Of a DNA stretch of 14,056 nt, positions 1-7,436 are shown piece by piece. The stretch lies in NCBI GenBank assembly GCA_027450105.1, contig DAIDKJ010000017.1, forward strand, positions 1 through 14,056. The letters run 5' to 3'. The DNA comes from Ferrovum sp. (lineage in GTDB: Bacteria; Pseudomonadota; Gammaproteobacteria; Burkholderiales; Ferrovaceae). The notes below the pieces were generated by a model. It was not told the origin of the DNA. It searched no databases and saw only the letters and a list, made by a program, of their open reading frames with translations. The position numbers and the translations under genes were made by a program. Every line of letters starts with the position of its first letter. Positions within the stretch are counted from its first letter, which is position 1.

Positions 1-2087
1 AGTACCTGGAGCAACACATTGAACACATCCGGATGAGCCTTCTCCACTTCATCCAGCAGGATCACTGCATAGGGTTTGCGACGCACTGCCTCGGTGAGAT
101 AGCCGCCCTCCTCATACCCCACATATCCGGGAGGGGCACCGATCAGGCGGGCCACAGAATGCTTTTCCATGAACTCGGACATATCGATGCGAATCATGTG
201 CTCGGGAGAATCGAACAGGAACTCGGCCAGGGTTTTGCATAGTTCGGTTTTTCCCACCCCTGTGGGGCCCAGAAACAAAAACGACCCGTAGGGACGATGC
301 GGATCACTCAACCCGGCCCGGGAGCGCCGAATGGCATCGCTGACCAAGCGCACGGCTTCCTCCTGCCCCACCACGCGCTGATGCAGATAGGATTCCATGT
401 TGACCAGTTTTTCCCGTTCGCCTTGCATCATGCGCGATACCGGTATCCCCGTGGCCCGTGACACCACCTCGGCAATTTCTTCGGCCCCCACCTGGGTGCG
501 CAACAATTGGTTGACCCGGGGCTGCCCGGCCGCCGCATCGCTTTGCTGCAACTGAGACTCCAGTTGCGGGATGCGTGCGTACTTGAGCTCGGAGGCCTTC
601 TGCAAATCGCCCCGGCGCTGGGCCAATTCCATTTCCACCCGAGCCTTGTCCAGTGCTTCCTTGATGTGCTGAGTGCCTTGCACTTGAGCCTTTTCAGACT
701 TCCAGATTTCTTCCAGATCGGCGTACTCCACTTCCAGGCGCTGGATTTCCTCTTCCAGCAACGCCAGGCGTTTTTGCGACGCCTCATCCACCTCCTTGCG
801 CACGGCTTCCCGTTCGATTTTCAACTGAATCAAACGCCGGAACAATTTGTCCATGGACTCGGGTTTGGAATCGATTTCCATCTTGATCCGGGCCGCGGCC
901 TCATCCATGAGATCGATGGCCTTATCCGGGAGAAAGCGGTCGGTGATATAGCGTTGCGACAATTCAGCTGCCGCCACGATGGCCGGGTCGGTAATCTCCA
1001 CGCCATGATGGAGTTCATACTTTTCCTTCAGACCCCGTAAAATGGCAATGGTGTCTTCCACCGTGGGTTCACCCACCAACACCTTCTGAAAGCGTCGCTC
1101 CAGGGCCGCATCTTTTTCGATATATTTGCGATACTCATCCAGCGTGGTGGCACCCACGCAGTGCAATTCGCCCCGGGCCAGAGCCGGTTTGAGCATGTTG
1201 CCGGCATCCATGGCTCCTTCGGCCTTGCCGGCCCCCACCATGATATGCAACTCATCGATGAAGACGATGATGCGCCCCTGTTCCTGGGACAATTCCTTGA
1301 GCACGGCTTTGAGCCGCTCTTCAAACTCTCCCCGATACTTGGCCCCGGCCAACAGGGCTGCCATATCCAGTACCAGCACCCTTTTGTGGCGCAAGGATTC
1401 GGGCACCTCGTCATTGATGATGCGCTGGGCCAATCCTTCCACGATGGCGGTTTTGCCCACACCCGGCTCGCCAATCAGCACCGGATTGTTTTTGGTGCGC
1501 CGCTGCAGAATCTGGATGACGCGCCTAATCTCGTCGTCGCGACCAATGACGGGGTCCAGTTTTCCCAAACGGGCCCGCTCGGTCAAATCCAGCGTGTATT
1601 TTTGCAACGCCTCGCGCTGGGCTTCGCCCGCTGGGTCATTGACCGAGGCCCCACCGCGCATGGCAGCAATGGCCACTTCCAGGCGGGCCCGCTGGGCGCC
1701 ATGCTGACGGAACAGGCGGCCGGTTTCACCCTTGTCGTCACTTAAAACCAGCAAGAATAATTCGGAGGCGATGAACTGGTCGTTGCGTTTTTGCGCCTCG
1801 CGTTCCGTGAGGTTGAGCAGATTGTTCAGATCCCGCGACACGGCCAGTTCTCCGCCTGGATTGTCCAATTTGGGAAGCCGCTCCAGCAGTCCCGTCAGGG
1901 ACTGTTTGAGTGCTGCCACCTGGACATCGGCGCGTGTCAGCAAGGCCGTGGTGGAGCCATCCGCCTGCCCCAGCAAGGCCAGCAGCAAGTGCACCGGTTC
2001 CAGGGCACTGTTATCCCGCCCCAGGGCGAGGCTCTGGCCATCCGCAAAGGCCTCTTGAAAACGAGTGGTCATTTTGTCAAATCGCAT
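1..2087 (-). CDS. clpB: ClpB protein disaggregase, C-terminus cut off by window edge
   Basis: ClpB is the Hsp100 AAA+ ATPase that, with DnaK, pulls polypeptides out of aggregates in the cytosol. The frame is open from the ATG at 2087 to the window edge: 695 codons of roughly 860 usual for the family. Domains in order: Clp-N repeats (about 1-145); first AAA+ module with Walker A GEPGVGKT (Lys212) and Walker B IIVFIDE (Glu279), the same numbers as in E. coli ClpB; a Glu/Lys/Arg-rich coiled-coil middle domain (about 400-530); second AAA+ module with Walker A GPTGVGKT (Lys613) and Walker B ending in LLDE (Glu680). The second sensor and arginine-finger region and the C-terminal small domain lie outside. 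An AGGA at 2094-2097 sits 6 bases before the start. No frameshift was seen. It is divergent from mlaA and preceded by a heat-shock promoter. Confidence 0.97.
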   Translation of the reverse strand, partial: MRFDKMTTRFQEAFADGQSLALGRDNSALEPVHLLLALLGQADGSTTALLTRADVQVAALKQSLTGLLERLPKLDNPGGELAVSRDLNNLLNLTEREAQKRNDQFIASELFLLVLSDDKGETGRLFRQHGAQRARLEVAIAAMRGGASVNDPAGEAQREALQKYTLDLTERARLGKLDPVIGRDDEIRRVIQILQRRTKNNPVLIGEPGVGKTAIVEGLAQRIINDEVPESLRHKRVLVLDMAALLAGAKYRGEFEERLKAVLKELSQEQGRIIVFIDELHIMVGAGKAEGAMDAGNMLKPALARGELHCVGATTLDEYRKYIEKDAALERRFQKVLVGEPTVEDTIAILRGLKEKYELHHGVEITDPAIVAAAELSQRYITDRFLPDKAIDLMDEAAARIKMEIDSKPESMDKLFRRLIQLKIEREAVRKEVDEASQKRLALLEEEIQRLEVEYADLEEIWKSEKAQVQGTQHIKEALDKARVEMELAQRRGDLQKASELKYARIPQLESQLQQSDAAAGQPRVNQLLRTQVGAEEIAEVVSRATGIPVSRMMQGEREKLVNMESYLHQRVVGQEEAVRLVSDAIRRSRAGLSDPHRPYGSFLFLGPTGVGKTELCKTLAEFLFDSPEHMIRIDMSEFMEKHSVARLIGAPPGYVGYEEGGYLTEAVRRKPYAVILLDEVEKAHPDVFNVLLQV

Positions 2088-2121
2088 GGCACATCCTGTC
2101 AAGTCAAGGTTGATGAGTTGC

Positions 2122-2149
2122 ACATGGGGGCAGTCTCAGAAAAAACAAG
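2122..2149 (-). promoter_or_regulatory. Sigma-32 (RpoH) heat-shock promoter of clpB
   Basis: Read on the minus strand, CTTGTTT (2149-2143) is followed after 13 bases by CCCCATGT (2129-2122). The sigma-32 consensus is CTTGAAA, 13-14 bases, CCCCATNT, so the -10 element matches fully and the -35 element keeps CTTG. The expected transcription start near 2115 leaves a leader of about 28 bases containing the clpB ribosome site. clpB is a classic sigma-32 target, which supports the assignment. Confidence 0.8.
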
Positions 2150-2170
2150 TACCGGGGATTGAGGTATACT
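2142..2170 (+). promoter_or_regulatory. Possible sigma-70 promoter of mlaA
   Basis: TATACT at 2165-2170 matches 5 of 6 bases of a -10 box. Seventeen bases upstream, AAAACA (2142-2147) matches only the last three bases of TTGACA. A start near 2177 would give a leader of about 25 bases before the ATG at 2202. The -10 lies within a short inverted repeat, TTGAG-5-CTCAA (2159-2173). The -35 overlaps the -35 of the opposing clpB heat-shock promoter, so the two could compete. The weak -35 keeps confidence low. Confidence 0.35.
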
Positions 2171-2201
2171 CAAGTGCTGTAAAAACCACCCACCCTCTTC
2201 C

Positions 2202-3059
2202 ATGCCCGCATCATCCCTTTCTGCTCGCAGCGCTGCCTGTCGCCTTTTCTGTTCCGGCTGGGCCTGTATCTGGCAGGCAGCGCGCCTTGTCAGGCCGCGG
2301 TTTCTCGCCGCTGCTCGCCGATTGCTCCTGAGCAAGCCTGGACTCGAAAGGCTCTTCGGGACGCTGGTATCCCTGCTGCTCCTTGCGCTACTGGCCGGTT
2401 GTGCCTCATTACCCAATGGGACCGCCGATCCCAACGATCCGCTGGAATCCTACAACCGCACCATGTACCACATCAACGAACAGGTAGACCAGAGCCTGGT
2501 AAAACCCGTAGCCCAGGGCTACCGCGCCATAACTCCGGATTTTTTTCGCACGGGTGTCAGCAACTTCTTCAATAACATTACAGATCTGGCCACCGTGTTC
2601 AATGATTTGTTTCAGGGCAAGGGAACCCAGGGTCTGGCCGACGGCGAACGCTTCATGATCAACACCACGGTGGGGTTACTTGGCCTGATCGACGTGGCCA
2701 CACCCTCAGGATTACCCCGGCATCGGGAAGACTTCGGCCAAACCATGGCCGTTTGGGGATGGGATAGCAGCACCTATCTGGTATTGCCGTTTTTAGGTCC
2801 CAGCACCGTGCGCGACACTCTGGGCTTGGTGGGAGACTATCCGGAAAGTCTTTATGCCAACCTGCACACCACGCTGACCAAGGACACCGAGGTGTATGCC
2901 TTCGAAGCGCTCAATACCCGAACCAACCTGCTAGGCGCCACCAACCTGCTGGACACGGCCGCTCTGGATCCCTACGCCTTCCTGCGTGATGCTTATTTAC
3001 AGCGGCGCCGCAATCAAATTTACGACGGTCATCCGCCACCCTCCCCCGACGACGAGTAA
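2202..3059 (+). CDS. mlaA: MlaA (VacJ) phospholipid-transport lipoprotein
   Basis: MlaA is the outer-membrane component of the Mla pathway. It removes misplaced phospholipid from the outer leaflet and passes it to periplasmic MlaC. The reading frame gives 285 residues. A hydrophobic stretch ends in the lipobox LLAGC (Cys67), followed by the MlaA core: ESYNRTMYHINEQVD, the N-rich FFNNITD helix, DFGQTMAVWGW and the LPFLGPSTVRD segment, which are typical of the family. The tail is proline- and acid-rich and short. The start is uncertain. From 2202 the signal peptide would be 66 residues, unusually long and Cys/Trp-rich. The only other standard start before the lipobox is TTG at 2322. Neither has a clear Shine-Dalgarno sequence. 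The other mla genes (mlaFEDCB) are not in this window. It is convergent with thrC, with a 55-base gap lacking a convincing terminator. Confidence 0.92.
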   Translation: MPASSLSARSAACRLFCSGWACIWQAARLVRPRFLAAARRLLLSKPGLERLFGTLVSLLLLALLAGCASLPNGTADPNDPLESYNRTMYHINEQVDQSLVKPVAQGYRAITPDFFRTGVSNFFNNITDLATVFNDLFQGKGTQGLADGERFMINTTVGLLGLIDVATPSGLPRHREDFGQTMAVWGWDSSTYLVLPFLGPSTVRDTLGLVGDYPESLYANLHTTLTKDTEVYAFEALNTRTNLLGATNLLDTAALDPYAFLRDAYLQRRRNQIYDGHPPPSPDDE

Positions 3060-3114
3060 GTGGTTCAATCGGATGCGCCGTGTGCAGCGCTGGTCAGGGG
3101 ACTTGGTTTATCGA

Positions 3115-4233
3115 TTACAAGGAGCGCTCGATGATCGCCGCGATGGCGCTGCGTTCGGCCGCCACCCGATGGGGCTGAACGCATTGTCCAATGGCCGTGT
3201 CGGGATCCTTGAGTCCATGACCGGTGAGTGTTGCCACTACGGTGGCCCCGCTACGAATCCGGCCGCCTTTGACGTCTTTCATGAATCCGGCCAGCGAAGT
3301 GGCTGAAGACGGCTCGCAGAACACCCCTTCCGTCTGCGCCAGCAAGCGCTGTGCTTCCAGAATTTCCGGGTCGGTACATTCATCAAACCAGCCTCCGGAC
3401 TCCCGCACGGCGGCCCAGGCCAGAGGCCAGGACATGGGATTGCCGATGCGAATGGCGGTGGCAATGGTGTCGGGATTGGACACGGGCCCACCGCGCATGA
3501 ACGGGGCCGCTCCGGAAGCCTGATAACCCAGCATGATGGGGCGTTGCGTGGCCAACGGTTGCGCCGGATGATACGGACAATGCCCCTGGCAATGCCCGCA
3601 AGCCGCCGTTTCCTGCCCTGTGGACTCGCAGTAACCCATCCAGTGGGCACTGATGTTGCCGGCGTTCCCCACGGGAAGCACGTGATAATCCGGGGCCTCG
3701 CCCAAGGCCTCGATGATTTCGAAGGCGATGGTTTTTTGGCCCTGCAGGCGAAAGGGGTTGACCGAGTTCACCAGGGCAATGGGTAGCTCGCTGGAAATTT
3801 CCTGCACCAGGCGCATCCCGTCATCAAAATTGCCCTGGATTTGCAACACCACGGCTCCGTGCATCATGGCCTGAGCCAGTTTTCCCAGGGCGATCTTGCC
3901 GTCGGGAATCAGCACGAAGCTGGTGATGCCGGCCCGGGCGGCGTAGGCCGCTGCCGCAGCCGAAGTATTGCCGGTAGAAGCACATATGATGGCCCTGGAA
4001 CCTGCTTCCACTGCCTTGGTCACCGCCATGGTCATGCCCCGATCCTTGAAGGAGCCGGTGGGATTGAGACCCTCGAATTTCACCAGAAGGCGACCATCGA
4101 ATCCGATTTTTTTGGGCAGATTGAGCAGCTCGATGAGCGGGGTATTGCCCTCGTTCAAGGTTACGACAGGAGTGGAATCGGTAACCGGCAGGCGGTGTCG
4201 ATAACGGTGGATCAAGCCTTGATAGTGAGTCAT
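3115..4233 (-). CDS. thrC: Threonine synthase with a Cys/His-rich insertion
   Basis: This PLP enzyme converts O-phosphohomoserine to threonine, the last step of threonine synthesis in the cytosol. It has 372 residues, somewhat longer than the roughly 350 of the short bacterial form. Visible motifs are NEGNTPL near the N-terminus, SFKDRG with the PLP lysine at Lys63, ASTGNTSAAAAAYA for substrate and cofactor phosphate binding, and PVGNAGNISAHW. An insertion follows, at about 200-232, with Cys202, Cys212, Cys215, Cys219 and His214, His218, His222 in a CxxCxxxC-like pattern. The chain then rejoins the family at MLGYQASGAAP. An AGGA lies 4 bases before the ATG at 4233. The gene is third in alaC-hom-thrC, 59 bases after hom. 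The enzyme assignment is firm. The role of the insertion is unknown. Confidence 0.96.
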   Translation of the reverse strand: MTHYQGLIHRYRHRLPVTDSTPVVTLNEGNTPLIELLNLPKKIGFDGRLLVKFEGLNPTGSFKDRGMTMAVTKAVEAGSRAIICASTGNTSAAAAAYAARAGITSFVLIPDGKIALGKLAQAMMHGAVVLQIQGNFDDGMRLVQEISSELPIALVNSVNPFRLQGQKTIAFEIIEALGEAPDYHVLPVGNAGNISAHWMGYCESTGQETAACGHCQGHCPYHPAQPLATQRPIMLGYQASGAAPFMRGGPVSNPDTIATAIRIGNPMSWPLAWAAVRESGGWFDECTDPEILEAQRLLAQTEGVFCEPSSATSLAGFMKDVKGGRIRSGATVVATLTGHGLKDPDTAIGQCVQPHRVAAERSAIAAIIERSL

Positions 4234-4292
4234 GATGTCCTGGTCATATTAGTAAATGCCAACGCGATGGCCATTGAAAAAAAGGTGAAGGG

Positions 4293-5612
4293 TCAGGCGC
4301 TCAGGGATTCCATGCGGATCCGGGTCACCGGGCCCGCAATGGACTGCAGGGCTTCGATTTGTGCGATGGCCTGATCGATATGGCGCTCCAGAGTACTATG
4401 GGTGAGCATGATGACATCCACCCGCTGTTCTCCGGCAGGCGGCTCACGTTGCAGCATGGCCTCGATGGAGATGCCCAGGTCCGCCAGAATCCGAGTCACC
4501 TCGGCCAGCACCCCTGGACGATCCACGGCGCTCATGCGCAAATAGTAAGAGGATTCGATCTCGGATACCGGCATGACCTGATCGTCGTGCATTTGATCGT
4601 GCTGAAAGGACAAATGGGGTACGTGATGTCCAGGTTCGGCACTCGCCATGCGGGTCATATCCACCAGATCGGCAATCACGGCCGACCCCGTGGGTTCGGC
4701 GCCCGCACCGGCGCCGTAATACAGGGTGGTCCCCACGGCATCGCCCTTCACCAGCACGGCGTTCATGACGCCATCCACGTTGGCGATGAGGCGTTTTTCT
4801 GGAATCAGCGTGGGGTGGACGCGCAATTCGATTCCACGGGGCGTACGCCGGGTAATTCCCAGCAATTTGATGCGATAGCCAAATTCCTGCGCGTATTGAA
4901 TGTCCTGAGCAGTCAGACGGGAAATTCCTTCGGTGTAGGCACGTTCAAACTGCATGGGAATCCCGAAAGCGATGGCCGCCATGATGGTGAGTTTATGCGC
5001 GGCATCGATCCCCTCGATATCGAAGGTGGGATCAGCTTCGGCGTAGCCCAGGGCTTGCGCCTGACTCAGAGCCGAAGCAAAACTCTCCCCCCGGTCGCGC
5101 ATGTTGGTGAGAATGAAATTGCTGGTACCGTTGATGATTCCCGCGATCCACTCGATACGGTTGGCGGTCAAACCCTCCCGCAAGGCCTTGATGATGGGGA
5201 TTCCTCCAGCCACAGCGGCCTCGAAGCCAATCATGACGCCCCGGGTGCGCGCCGCCTTGAAGATGTCGTTCCCTTGCAAAGCCAGCAAGGCCTTGTTGGC
5301 AGTGACCACATGCTTGCCTTGGGCAATGGCCTCCAGGACCAGTTCCAGCGCGGGATGAATGCCTCCCATCAACTCGGCCACGATATCCACCTCGGGGTTT
5401 TGCACAACCTGCATGGGATCCGTATACAGGGTGATGCGCCCTCCCGTTTTGGCCGCCGCCTTTTCCAGATCCTGAGGACGCACGGCGGCGCAAGTCACAT
5501 GAATTTCGCGACCCGCACGACGGGCGATTTCTTCCCGATTGCGCTCCAGAATCGTCCAGGTTCCCCCGCCCACCACGCCCAAACCCAACAACCCCACACG
5601 AATGGGTGTCAT
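4293..5612 (-). CDS. hom: Homoserine dehydrogenase with C-terminal ACT domain
   Basis: It reduces aspartate-4-semialdehyde to homoserine with NAD(P)H, feeding threonine and methionine synthesis in the cytosol. At 439 residues it is the monofunctional form, without a fused aspartate kinase. The Rossmann loop GLLGLGVVGGG is at residues 7-17. The catalytic segment AEADPTFDIEG followed by DAAHK carries Glu192, Asp203 and Lys207, spaced as the catalytic residues of the yeast enzyme. INGTSNFIL marks the substrate region. A C-terminal ACT domain starts at about 350 (SYYLRMSAVDRPGVLAEV) and suggests feedback control by threonine, as known for this family. The ATG overlaps the alaC stop by 4 bases (ATGA), with AAGGA about 10 bases upstream. 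This implies translational coupling. Confidence 0.97.
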   Translation of the reverse strand: MTPIRVGLLGLGVVGGGTWTILERNREEIARRAGREIHVTCAAVRPQDLEKAAAKTGGRITLYTDPMQVVQNPEVDIVAELMGGIHPALELVLEAIAQGKHVVTANKALLALQGNDIFKAARTRGVMIGFEAAVAGGIPIIKALREGLTANRIEWIAGIINGTSNFILTNMRDRGESFASALSQAQALGYAEADPTFDIEGIDAAHKLTIMAAIAFGIPMQFERAYTEGISRLTAQDIQYAQEFGYRIKLLGITRRTPRGIELRVHPTLIPEKRLIANVDGVMNAVLVKGDAVGTTLYYGAGAGAEPTGSAVIADLVDMTRMASAEPGHHVPHLSFQHDQMHDDQVMPVSEIESSYYLRMSAVDRPGVLAEVTRILADLGISIEAMLQREPPAGEQRVDVIMLTHSTLERHIDQAIAQIEALQSIAGPVTRIRMESLSA

Positions 5613-6793
5613 AGCAAACCATCCTTCCGAAACATGTCCCGCAGGCCGCGAATGGCCTGACGGGTTCGGGCTTCGTTTTCGATTAAAGAAAAACGCACAT
5701 GGTCATCACCCAATTCGCCAAAGCCAATCCCCGGAGAAACCGCGGTATGCGCATCCTTCAACAATTTCTTGGCAAACTCCAGGGAGCCCATGGCTTTGTA
5801 AACCTCGGGAATTTTAGCCCACACATACATGGTTGCCTTGGGGTTTTCCACCATCCAGCCCAGGTTATGCAATCCCTGCACCATCACGTCCCGGCGCTTT
5901 TGATAGGTGGAACGGATGGTTTCCACACAGTCCTGGGGACCTTCCAGCGCCACGATGGAAGCCACTTGAATGGGGGTGAAGGTTCCGTAATCATGGTAGC
6001 TTTTCATACGGCCCAAGGCCGCCACCAGATCGGCGTTGCCCACCATGAACCCCACGCGCCAACCGGCCATGCTGTAGCTTTTGGACAGGGTAAAGAACTC
6101 CACGGCCACGTCCTTGGCTCCTGGAACCTGCAGAATGGAGGGGGCCTTGTAGCCATCGTAGACGATATCGGCGTAAGCCAGGTCATGCACCACATAAATG
6201 CCATATTCCCGGGCAATGGCGATGATGCGTTCAAAAAAGGGCAAATCCACACATTGCGTGGTGGGGTTACTGGGGAAATTGAGGATCAGCAACTTGGGGC
6301 GCGGCCAAGAACCGCGCAGTCCTTTTTCCAGTTCCTCGAAAAAATCCACGCCCGGAATCATGCTGATATGCCGGATATCTGCCCCGGCGATGACCGGCCC
6401 ATAAATGTGGATGGGATAACTGGGGTTGGGCACCAGAACCATGTCCCCAGTATCCAGCACCGCCAGCATCAAGTGGGCAATCCCTTCCTTGGAACCAATG
6501 GTAAAAATGGCTTCGGTTTCCGGATCGAGTTCAACCCCAAAGCGCTGCTGATACCAGTTGCAAATGGCTCGGCGTACCCGCGGAATGCCTTTGGAGAGCG
6601 AGTAACCATGGGTATCATTGCGCTGTGCCGCTTCCACCAGTTTGTCGACGATATGCTGGGGAGTGGGCTGATCGGGGTTACCCATCCCGAAATCGATGAT
6701 ATCTTCCCCACGGCGCCTGGCCGCTGACTTGAGTTCTCCGGTAATATTGAACACGTAGGGTGGTAAGCGCTTGATTCTGGGAAAATCGGGCAT
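5609..6793 (-). CDS. alaC: AlaC-type PLP aminotransferase (glutamate-pyruvate transaminase family)
   Basis: This is a fold-type I PLP aminotransferase of 394 residues, resembling E. coli AlaC (YfdZ), which transfers an amino group from glutamate to pyruvate to make alanine. Motifs seen are FGMGNPDQPTP at the N-terminus, HGYSLSKGIP, GSKEGIAHL in the cofactor-phosphate region, NFPSNPTTQ, HDLAYADIVYDG with the pyridine-nitrogen Asp, SKSYSMAGWRVGF with the Schiff-base lysine at Lys238, and a C-terminal VRFSLIENEAR carrying the carboxylate-binding Arg. It heads the alaC-hom-thrC operon. Why an alanine transaminase leads a threonine operon is not clear. A role with another aspartate-family keto acid is possible, so substrate specificity is inferred. 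No good Shine-Dalgarno precedes the ATG at 6793, but the N-terminus matches the family well. Confidence 0.93.
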   Translation of the reverse strand: MPDFPRIKRLPPYVFNITGELKSAARRRGEDIIDFGMGNPDQPTPQHIVDKLVEAAQRNDTHGYSLSKGIPRVRRAICNWYQQRFGVELDPETEAIFTIGSKEGIAHLMLAVLDTGDMVLVPNPSYPIHIYGPVIAGADIRHISMIPGVDFFEELEKGLRGSWPRPKLLILNFPSNPTTQCVDLPFFERIIAIAREYGIYVVHDLAYADIVYDGYKAPSILQVPGAKDVAVEFFTLSKSYSMAGWRVGFMVGNADLVAALGRMKSYHDYGTFTPIQVASIVALEGPQDCVETIRSTYQKRRDVMVQGLHNLGWMVENPKATMYVWAKIPEVYKAMGSLEFAKKLLKDAHTAVSPGIGFGELGDDHVRFSLIENEARTRQAIRGLRDMFRKDGLL

Positions 6794-6826
6794 GGCAGCG
6801 GGAATGTCTCGTCTTGATAAAGGCTT

Positions 6827-6832
6827 ATTTTA
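6827..6832 (-). promoter_or_regulatory. Possible -10 box for the alaC-hom-thrC operon
   Basis: On the minus strand TAAAAT (plus ATTTTA) matches 5 of 6 bases of a sigma-70 -10 box and lies about 33 bases before the alaC ATG. Seventeen bases further upstream the hexamer TTCAAG is a poor -35 (3 of 6). The box falls within the short AT-rich gap between alaC and the divergent Mth938-domain gene, which is where the operon promoter should be. Confidence 0.3.
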
Positions 6833-6840
6833 ACTGATTT

Positions 6841-6844
6841 GGAG
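6841..6844 (+). promoter_or_regulatory. Shine-Dalgarno GGAG that sets a TTG start
   Basis: GGAG lies 6 bases before TTG at 6851. It overlaps the longer possible start (TTG at 6839), which has no ribosome site of its own. It therefore supports 6851 as the true start of the Mth938-domain protein. Confidence 0.65.
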
Positions 6845-6850
6845 CATGCC

Positions 6851-7219
6851 TTGAAACTGATCCATCATCATTCCGACAGCGCACAGTCCATCACGGGTCA
6901 TGGACCGGGATTTGTCATCCTCAATGGCGAGCGTATCGACAAAAGCCTGGTGGTTTCGCCCACGCGTTCTCTGCGCGTTTGGGCCGAGAGTTTTGAGCTC
7001 TTGACTGCGGAGCACTTCGCACAATTATTGGTGCTGCAACCAGAGCTCGTATTGCTGGGTACGGGTTCCGTCTTTCGCTTTCCCTCCCCCGCCTTGACCC
7101 GCCCTCTTCTGGAAGCGGGAATCGGCGTGGAATGCATGGACACGGCTGCTGCGTGTCGAACCTACACGGTGCTCGCCAGCGAAGATCGTCAGGTGGTAGC
7201 AGCCCTGATCATTCCCTGA
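6851..7219 (+). CDS. Mth938-like domain protein (DUF498, PF04430)
   Basis: A small cytosolic protein of 122 residues with the Mth938/Xcc1710-like alpha-beta fold. The family includes human AAMDC and the complex I assembly factor NDUFAF3. The bacterial biochemical role is not established. Family features seen are HGPGFVILNGERIDKSLVVSP near the N-terminus, a central LLVLQPELVLLGTGSVFRFP strand-and-loop, and ECMDTAAACRTYTVLASEDRQVVAALI at the C-terminus, which is the usual shape of these proteins. Translation probably begins at TTG 6851 (protein starting LKLIHHHSD). The frame also allows TTG 6839, four codons earlier. The gene is divergent from alaC-hom-thrC with only 57 bases between starts, an association I believe recurs in Betaproteobacteria. 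It is convergent with the deacetylase gene. Confidence 0.85.
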   Translation: MKLIHHHSDSAQSITGHGPGFVILNGERIDKSLVVSPTRSLRVWAESFELLTAEHFAQLLVLQPELVLLGTGSVFRFPSPALTRPLLEAGIGVECMDTAAACRTYTVLASEDRQVVAALIIP

Positions 7220-7436
7220 CTTTCGTGGGCCTCAGGTCTCCTCCCGCTTGCCCAGGACGACGCAAATCGATGCCAATCCACCCATCGGGTTGGTGATGCC
7301 GCCCCACATGCGCGCAACCACAGACTTCGCCCATGGCGACAAAAACCCACCTATCGGGGGGGTGCCTGCGCCTGGAATCCTGCCTTGCACAGGCCGGTTG
7401 CGTTCCGGTCTTGCTACCAGAGCCAGTGGCTGCCTC
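7220..7436. other. Non-coding convergent gap with two related hairpins
   Basis: This stretch of 217 bases lies between the stops of the Mth938-domain gene and the deacetylase gene. Possible small frames on both strands lack ribosome sites and family resemblance. Two similar short inverted repeats occur: CCACCCATCGGGTTGG near 7280-7295 and CCCACCTATCGGGGGGGT near 7346-7363. The second is a candidate terminator for the minus strand. Nothing else was recognised. Confidence 0.5.
7341..7364 (-). terminator. Possible Rho-independent terminator of the deacetylase gene
   Basis: Read on the minus strand, ACCCCCC and GGTGGGT form a seven-pair stem with one C-T mismatch around a CGATA loop, directly followed by TTTTTG. 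It begins about 70 bases after the deacetylase stop codon. The stem is GC-rich but imperfect and the T-tract is short. Confidence 0.4.

Noticed and set aside
1659..1661. Met143 of ClpB as an internal start for a short ClpB form, as known in E. coli
   Set aside because: It is at about the right place, but no convincing ribosome site precedes it at proper spacing.
2099..2434. A 111-codon minus-strand frame across the clpB/mlaA gap and the mlaA signal region
   Set aside because: It ends just before clpB, crosses the sigma-32 promoter and lacks any known motif. A shadow is the simplest explanation.
4359..5660. A 433-codon plus-strand frame opposite hom
   Set aside because: It is antisense to an intact homoserine dehydrogenase with all motifs. 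Its His/Gly-rich composition is typical of a GC-rich shadow.
5699..6727. A 342-codon plus-strand frame opposite alaC
   Set aside because: It is antisense to an intact aminotransferase and shows no family motifs.
6815..6831. TTGATA and TATTTT as a plus-strand promoter for the Mth938-domain gene
   Set aside because: The two hexamers are only a few bases apart, far from the 16-18 base spacing needed.
7213..7334. A minus-strand mini-frame beginning MGEVCGCAHVG in the convergent gap
   Set aside because: It has no Shine-Dalgarno sequence, lies downstream of a likely terminator and overlaps the end of the Mth938-domain gene.
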